A stretch of 64,000 bases of DNA, from NCBI GenBank assembly GCA_025642075.2, contig JAODUO010000530.1, positions 127,001-191,000 of the forward strand. The letters are read 5' to 3'. Made by a program: the position numbers and the translations under genes. The notes under the pieces were generated by a model, which saw only the letters and a list, made by a program, of their open reading frames with translations, was not told the origin of the DNA and ran no database searches. The DNA is from Ridgeia piscesae (lineage: Eukaryota; Annelida; Polychaeta; Sabellida; Siboglinidae). This document shows, piece by piece, positions 57,845 to 64,000 of the stretch (positions are counted from its first letter, which is position 1; every line of letters begins with the position of its first letter).

Positions 57845-58928
57845 CTACAAACACACAAACACACACAGTCAGCATACACAAGTTGTGTTTCTCGATGTTA
57901 ACACTCATAGTTTGTGATCTTGCTTTTATTGATCAAAATTTGTAAAGGTAAAAATGCTTGCAGATAGTTATATCATGACACAGTTGTCATTAGGATTAAT
58001 ATAAAAAACAGCTGTGTTGTCCAAGATCTGATACACTAACAGTAAACTTCAGTTCAGTGATGCACATATCTTCATACACAAGAATCATCTTGAAACTCAC
58101 AAACACAGCCAGGTAAGTCATTGTTTGCCTGAGAGACCACCTAATTCACAGCTAGACAAATAAGACTACTACAGCTGCTGACATTTATTCATTAGAAGTA
58201 ATGAAGAGTTAGTTCCAGACGCTGGATACAGCTCCACAGAAAGCTCACTAAACACTCTTTCAGGACCAAACAATTGGTCCACAGAAAGCTCACTTGTCGG
58301 TGCTAAACACTCTTTCAGGACCAAACAATTGGTCCACAGGAAGCTCACTTGTCGGTGCTAAACACTCTTTCAGGACCAAACAATTGGTCCACAGGAAGCT
58401 CACTTGTCGGTGCTAAACACTCTTTCAGGACCAAACAATTGGTCCACAGGAAGCTCACTTGTCGGTGCTAAACACTCTTTCAGGACCAAACAATTGGTCC
58501 ACAGGTAAAACACTCTTTCAGGACCAAACAATTGGTCCACAGAAAGTTCACTTGTCGGTGCTAAACACTCTTTCAGGACCAAACAGTTGGTCCACAGGAA
58601 GCTCACTTGTCGGTGCTAAACACTCTTTCAGGACCAAACAATTGGTCCACAGAAAGCTCACTTGTCGGTGCTAAACACTCTTTCAGGACCAAACAATTGG
58701 TCCACAGAAAGCTCACTTGTCGGTGCTAAACACTCTTTCAGGACCAAACAATTGGTCCACAGAAAGCTCACTTGTCGGTGCTAAACACTCTTTCAGGACC
58801 AAACAATTGGTCCACAGAAAGCTCACTTGTCGGTGCTAAACACTCTTTCAGGACCAAACAGTTGGGAGACAGACACTGGAAAGAAAGAGTTTAATAAACT
58901 GACAGTATTTGATCGTGTCACCACTGAC
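57845..58928. other. Intron with 55-bp hairpin repeats
   Basis: Over half of the intron is the 55-bp array at 58.25-58.87 kb. The rest is AT-rich. Confidence 0.65.
58246..58865. repeat. 55-bp tandem repeat with an internal hairpin (about 11 copies)
   Basis: The unit contains ACACTCTTTCAGGACCAAAC, then AATTGGTCCACAGAAAGCTC and ACTTGTCGGTGCT. GGACCAA-acaa-TTGGTCC is a perfect 7-bp inverted repeat with a 4-base loop, present in nearly every copy. One copy is shortened near 58503-58516. Confidence 0.95.
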
Positions 58929-59027
58929 CTTGGCCTTGCAGTTGACGTTGCCGCCACGCTCCAGCAGTAAGGAGACCATGTCTGTGTGTCCTTCCTGTGA
59001 TGCCAGGTGCAGAGGTGTGAAGCCGTT
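58929..59027 (-). CDS. Ank: Ankyrin exon: ankyrin repeat 20
   Basis: The exon is 99 bp, phase 0, encoding [20 protein letters not shown] and [28 protein letters not shown] is identical to vertebrate ankyrins over 15 residues. Confidence 0.98.
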
Positions 59028-59573
59028 CTGTCAACAGTGAAACCATAATGGCATTGTACACCTCGTATCGCTATGTGTACGCTGTTATAACTTGCTAGAA
59101 ATGGGTTTGCCGTGTCAAAACCACACACCGGGTGAAGATAAATGGGCAATGGTCTGAAATTTTTTTAGTATTAGCTGACAAAAACACTGCCAAAGCTTCC
59201 TAAGATGAATTAAGTAAAATTTTAATTTCAGTTAGTTCTGGAAGGGTTATTCTCTTGAATTTTTAATGCAAAACTAAACAAAAAATACTTACAAATGTTA
59301 CACATGTACTCACATGTTTTCTTTATGACGAACCATGAAAGATAAAATATTACTACAAAACAAGGACCAGTAACTTCACCTGTCCCGGATGACGGACCAT
59401 CGATCCAAGGAATCCAAGACTACTGTTAGCATCGATTTACTTTAACATGTTAACTCACTAAATGACTTCACTGTAATAACACATTTCCCAGCCCCAATAT
59501 GAGGTGATGTCCAAACGCCCCATTCGTAATATTGAACTTCTGTGACCGCCCTTTATCGGGGTAAATGACTCAC
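59028..59573. other. Intron, nothing seen
   Basis: AT-rich, no recognisable element. Confidence 0.5.
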
Positions 59574-59672
59574 CCGTGACTCGGCATCAGGCTTAGCGCT
59601 GTACTCCAGCAGGGTGGTTGCAATGTCCATCTGGTTCTTCTTCGCCGCAATGTGCAGGGGTGTGTAACCATT
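59574..59672 (-). CDS. Ank: Ankyrin exon: ankyrin repeat 19
   Basis: The exon is 99 bp, phase 0, encoding [20 protein letters not shown] and [28 protein letters not shown] is identical to vertebrate ankyrins. Confidence 0.98.
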
Positions 59673-60767
59673 CTGTACAACCAACAGTCTCGGTGTACTC
59701 TCACATTTCTTGATTTTAGTAGGTTTAGAAATGCAATTAAACAATAATTTCTTTTAAATCAATATTATTTTTATGTAATTATTATATTAATAAAAAGATA
59801 AATATTTATTTAAATCAGTACTTATATATTTAGGTATTTATTTTATAACTGACTAAATTGTGTAACCTTGTCACCACTGCCAGAACCAGTGTGAATGCAT
59901 GGAATATTAGTCTGCGACTGCCTGTGTTATTACTGATTTTATGATTTCGTACTGACCACAAGACAATGTTCCCTCCTTTGAGCAATTTTTTTAACTATCT
60001 TGTATCACAAATCATGCCACAAGTTACATCTATATAGCTATCCTAAAGGAATGTGAATCACAGCTTTATCCAGAGACCCACAAACCCATCTTTTACACAA
60101 GTTAAGTTTGTTTTGGACAAGTGTGAATTTGACTGGTGGTAAGGACAAGTAACAACAGTCATTGTTTTTTACTGAATCTCATAGTTTTAACATTCTACAG
60201 CGCCTATATCATTAGAGGCTAAACAAACAAAATCATTCAGTGTAATCATAAAAAGCGACAGGCAAAAGTCATCTTTGGAGCATGGAACAGCCATACATTT
60301 TTGGTTGAAACGCAATTTCAAACAAATGTTTCAAGTTGTTTTTTAAAGGTGGCTACTGCTTCAGGAGATTCAGTTGTAACAGGGAGTTGACTCCAGGTTG
60401 TCAACGCAGCCGCAGAGAAGCACATTTACCAATATTGAGCTTAGTTTTCTGAAGAAAAAATTGGGAAACGGATGACTGAAGGGTTCTAGGAATATCAGGG
60501 AAATGTACCAGATTAACTAAGTATGCCAATTATTCTTCAAAAAAACATGTGTCGCACATATGTATTCAAGCATTGTTGTGTATATTTATACATGTTTGGG
60601 CCAGACTGTAAGCATGCACAGATGCACATATCAACCATGCTATTTATGTTTTACTAGTAAAAGCTTCAACCTATGTTACATCCCGTTTATCCCCTTCTCA
60701 CTCAACAACAAACGTGACGACTCGAGTTTGGTGAATCATGTGACACAAGGCACCAGTGCGTACTCAC
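59673..60767. other. Intron with a possible interspersed-repeat fragment
   Basis: Holds the fragment at 60340-60500 described separately. Otherwise AT-rich. Confidence 0.5.
60340..60500 (+). mobile_element. Possible interspersed repeat fragment
   Basis: GGGAGTTGACTCCAGGTTGT followed by CAACGCAGCCGCAGAGAAGC resembles the GGGAGTTxxTTCCA ... GCAGCxxCAGAGAAGC pattern I know from dispersed repeats in many invertebrate and fish genomes. Family and ends cannot be set from one copy. Confidence 0.3.
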
Positions 60768-60965
60768 CTTGGCGGTGCAGTGTGGCGAGGCACCGTTCTC
60801 AAGCAGCAACAGCGCCACATTGACATGGTTGTAGTGGGTGGCGACATGCAGTGGGGTCAGACCGTTCTTGCCCTGTACATTAGGGTCGGCCTCTTTCTGC
60901 AGCAGTAGCCGGGCCACGCGGATGTTACCGTACTTGGACGCGATGTGCAGCGGACTGAACCCTTT
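60768..60965 (-). CDS. Ank: Ankyrin exon: ankyrin repeats 17-18
   Basis: The exon is 198 bp, phase 0 at both ends, encoding [20 protein letters not shown], then [40 protein letters not shown] and PHCTAK. GFTPLHVAAKYGxxxVAKLLLQ and [30 protein letters not shown] are the vertebrate equivalents. A two-repeat exon of this kind is common in the family. Confidence 0.98.
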
Positions 60966-61755
60966 CTGTGGACGGGCAGAAGGCGCAGATGTATTTAAAA
61001 GTCATAAGTACATGTGACAACGTTTGACAAAAACACATAACGTATGAGTGTTTACACGGTTCTCATGGGCTGAATCGCAGCCAGTGAAAACACACATTCT
61101 AGGCTGAATCAGCTCCGAGTGCAACCGATTCAGCAGTATCCACCAGGAGAGGTCTAGTGAAGCACAAATGTTGCCCACCCATGTGTACACTTCAGAGTCC
61201 AATTTTGTGGTCAAAATACTACACCTTTTTAAAAGATTTCACATAATGCTCGGGAAGTAGAAGTAATTAATTAAATGTAAACCACCCCTGATTGTAACTA
61301 TTGGAAATTCTGGAAACATGAACATATGTACAAAGGAAACATTTCCTGTTGACACCATTTTGAATGCAGCTAATCTTGTGTTGCCACCTACGGTAGCTGT
61401 GTCATGGGATTTACTTTTTCCGCTGAACATAATTACAATCAAACACACAGAAAGTAGGATTAAGTGCATAAAATATTGTTGTGTTGATACAAGGCGAGGA
61501 TGTCTACACAGCTCCCTTGGATGAACCAGCAAAAATTATAACCGATTCGGGTGGTGGTGTGACCTTTGACCCCTGGCGTCATGCATGACCTGTGACCCCT
61601 GGCGTCATGTGTGACCTGTGACCCCTGGCATCATGTGTGACCTGTGACCGCTGGAGTCATGTGTGACCTGTGACCCCTGGTGTCATGTGTGACCTGTGAC
61701 CCCTGGCGTCATGTGTGACCTGTGACCCCTGGCGACATGTGTGAGGCAGGCGTAC
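60966..61755. other. Intron with a 26-bp array
   Basis: Contains the 26-bp array at 61.55-61.75 kb close to the exon. Otherwise nothing seen. Confidence 0.6.
61552..61745. repeat. 26-bp tandem repeat with GTGACCCCTGGCGTCATGTG
   Basis: About seven copies of a 26-bp unit containing GTGACCCCTGGCGTCATGTG and TGACCT. It ends about 10 bp from the donor site of the neighbouring exon. Confidence 0.95.
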
Positions 61756-61953
61756 CTTGGTGGTGTTGTTGAGGGGTGCTCCGTGCTCCAGGAGCACTGA
61801 GGCGACCTCTTCGTGTCCCTCCTTGGCAGCGATGTGCAGGGGGGTGTACAGGTCTTTGGTGGTGGCCTCGGCCGAGGCGCCGTGCTGCAGCAGCAGCTGT
61901 ACGTTGTCCACGTTGCCGAGACGAGACGCGATGTGCAGGGGGGTCTGCTGCTC
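61756..61953 (-). CDS. Ank: Ankyrin exon: ankyrin repeats 15-16 (first exon in window)
   Basis: The exon is 198 bp, phase 0, acceptor CTCTTGCAG, donor CCAAG/GTACGCCT. It encodes [20 protein letters not shown], then [40 protein letters not shown] and LNNTTK. The [23 protein letters not shown] pattern marks the middle of the 24-repeat stack. Repeat numbers assume the usual total of 24. The upstream exons lie beyond the right edge, behind a long minisatellite. Confidence 0.98.
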
Positions 61954-64000
61954 CTGCAAGAGACAGTCTCAGTGTCAGGACAGGGCTGAGTGTGGTGACT
62001 GTAGTGGACACTGAGTGTGGTGACTGTAGTGGACACTGAGGGTGGTGACTGTAGTGGACACTGAGGGTGGTGACTGTAGTGGACACTGAGTGTGGTGGCT
62101 GTAGTGGACACTGAGTGTGGTGACTGTAGTGGACACTGAGGGTGGTGACTGTAGTGGACACTGAGGGTGGTGACTGTAGTGGACACTGAGTGTGGTGGCT
62201 GTAGTGGACACTGAGTGTGGTGACTGTAGTGGACACTGAGGGTGGTGACTGTAGTGGACACTGAGTGTGGTGACTGTAGTGGACACTGAGTGTGGTGACT
62301 GTAGTGGACACTGAGTGTGGTGACTGTAGTGGACACTGAGTGTGGTGACTGTAGTGGACACTGAGTGTGGTGACTGTAGTGGACACTGAGTGTGGTGACT
62401 GTAGTGGACACTGAGTGTGGTGACTGTAGTGGACACTGAGTGTGGTGACTGTAGTGGACACTGAGTGTGGTGACTGTAGTGGACACTGAGTGTGGTGACT
62501 GTAGTGGACACTGAGTGTGGTGACTGTAGTGGACACTGAGTGTGGTGACTGTAGTGGACACTGAGTGTGGTGACTGTAGTGGACACTGAGTGTGGTGACT
62601 GTAGTGGACACTGAGTGTGGTGACTGTAGTGGACACTGAGTGTGGTGACTGTAGTGGACACTGAGTGTGGTGACTGTAGTGGACACTGAGTGTGGTGCTG
62701 TAGTGGACACTGAGTGTGGTGACTGTAGTGGACACTGAGTGTGGTGACTGTAGTGGACACTGAGTGTGGTGACTGTAGTGGACACTGAGTGTGGTGACTG
62801 TAGTGGACACTGAGTGTGGTGACTGTAGTGGACACTGAGTGTGGTGACTGTAGTGGACACTGAGGTGTGGTGACTGTAGTGGACACTGAGTGTGGTGACT
62901 GTAGTGGACACTGAGTGTGGTGACTGTAGTGGACACTGAGTGTGGTGACTGTAGTGGACACTGAGTGTGGTGACTGTAGTGGACACTGCAGTGTGGTGAC
63001 TGTAGTGGACACTGCGGGTGGTGACTGTAGTGGACACTGAGTGTGGTGACTGTAGTGGACACTGAGTGTGGTGACTGTAGTGGACACTGAGTGTGGTGAC
63101 TGTAGTGGACACTGCGTGTGGTGACTGTAGTGGACACTCAGTGTGGTGACTGTAGTGAACACTGAGTGTGGTGACTGTAGTGGACACTGAGTGTGGTGAC
63201 TGTAGTGGACACTGAGTGTGGTGACTGTAGTGGACACTGAGTGTGGTGACTGCAGTGGACACTGAGTGTGGTGGCTGTAGTGGACACTGAGTGTGGTGAC
63301 TGTAGTGGACACTGTGTGTGGTGGCTGTAGTGGACACTGAGTGTGGTGGCTGTAGTGGACACTGAGTGTGGTGACTGTAGTGGACACTGAGTGTGGTGAC
63401 TGTAGTGGACACTCAGTGTGGTGACTGCAGTGGACACTGAGTGTGGTGGCTGTAGTGGACACTCAGTGTGGTGACTGTAGTGGACACTGAGTGTGGTGAC
63501 TGTAGTGGACACTGAGTGTGGTGACTGCAGTGGACACTGAGTGTGGTGGCTGTAGTGGACACTCAGTGTGGTGACTGTAGTGGACACTGAGTGTGGTGAC
63601 TGTAGTGGACACTGAGTGTGGTGACTGTAGTGGACACTGAGTGTGGTGGCTGTAGTGGACACTGAGTGTGGTGGCTGTAGTGGACACTGAGTGTGGTGAC
63701 TGTAGTGGACACTGAGTGTGGTGACTGTAGTGGACACTGAGTGTGGTGACTGTAGTGGACACTCAGTGTGGTGACTGTAGTGGACACTGAGTGTGGTGAC
63801 TGTAGTGGACACTGAGTGTGGTGACTGTAGTGGACACTGAGTGTGGTGACTGTAGTGGACACTGAGTGTGGTGACTGTAGTGGACACTGAGTGTGGTGAC
63901 TGTAGTGGACACTGAGTGTGGTGACTGTAGTGGACACTGAGTGTGGTGACTGTAGTGGACACTGAGTGTGGTGACTGTAGTGGACACTGAGTGTGGTGAC
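61954..64000. repeat. 25-bp minisatellite (about 81 copies), continues off the right edge
   Basis: The unit is GTGGACACTGAGTGTGGTGA plus CTGTA. Variants include GAGGGTGG, GTGGCTGTA and TCAGTGTGG, plus rare indels. It starts within about 20 bp of the acceptor of the neighbouring exon. The 25-bp period keeps all three minus-strand frames open (STTVTTLSVHYSHHTQCPLQ pattern), giving spurious frames of up to about 560 codons. Not coding. Confidence 0.97.

Larger units (their letters stand above)
1..61953 (-). other. Ank: Ankyrin gene, partial (overall model)
   Basis: This single transcription unit reads from right to left. Joining the exons listed separately gives 15,634 coding bases, 5,211 whole codons, with no phase conflict at any of the 30 junctions. 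Order in the partial protein: ankyrin repeats residues 1-325, linker 326-531, first ZU5 531-665, second ZU5 666-829, UPA 830-989, death domain about 1018-1105, acidic linker to 1387, giant repetitive tail 1388 to beyond 5211. Ankyrins tie ion channels, exchangers and adhesion molecules to beta-spectrin under the plasma membrane; giant neuronal forms organise axons. The first roughly 14 ankyrin repeats and the N-terminus lie past the right edge, and the C-terminus and 3' UTR past the left edge. Family assignment is certain from the domain order. Whether the genome has one or several ankyrin genes cannot be seen here. Confidence 0.96.

Noticed and set aside
61683..63987. Several minus-strand frames up to 567 codons (STTVTT...HYSHHTQCP)
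   Set aside because: A 25-bp array lacking stops in any frame; the frames run through the real exon out of phase.

Overview
The window is eukaryotic. It holds most of one large intron-rich gene on the minus strand: an animal ankyrin, the membrane-to-spectrin adaptor (ANK1/2/3 family). I rebuilt about 31 constitutive exons and two candidate cassette exons by joining GT-AG sites and checking that the reading phase is kept at every junction. The joined reading frame, without the cassettes, runs 5,211 codons inside the window and leaves it at both ends. Ankyrin architecture, a single giant 3' exon and minisatellite-packed introns suggest a protostome invertebrate, perhaps a mollusc or another lophotrochozoan. 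The phylum is a guess; the family is not.

Layout in transcription order, high to low coordinates. 62.0-64.0 kb: 25-bp intronic minisatellite running off the right edge. 56.0-62.0 kb: eight exons with the last ten ankyrin repeats (about 15-24 of the usual 24). 49.4-54.3 kb: linker exons, including a 39-nt microexon. 38.3-46.6 kb: first and second ZU5 domains and the start of UPA, with the spectrin-binding VDARGG motif and two candidate cassettes (18 nt, 63 nt). 34.9-35.1 kb: end of UPA. 32.9-33.8 kb: death domain in two exons. 15.5-29.8 kb: seven small exons of an acidic tail, nearly all bounded by phase-1 introns. 1-11.47 kb: one giant exon, at least 11,472 bp, open for 3,823 codons from its first in-frame ATG to the window edge.

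The giant exon is the striking part. It encodes about 30 copies of a Thr/Val/Glu-rich repeat of roughly 104-124 residues. In its upstream half, three repeats are fused into a 333-residue (999-bp) higher-order unit, present about 5.4 times in near-identical copies. In its downstream half the units are more diverged and are separated by acidic 44-residue spacer repeats. The giant tail lies after the death domain, not between UPA and the death domain as in vertebrate giant ankyrins.

The introns carry at least ten tandem arrays (13, 18, 21, 23, 25, 26, 27, 42, 50 and 55 bp). They also hold a LINE 3' end in antisense, a possible hAT-type MITE, and a cluster of RFX X-box-like motifs. I see no tRNA, rRNA, CRISPR or independent second gene. 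The long open frames in the minisatellites on both strands come from periods without stop codons and are not annotated as genes.
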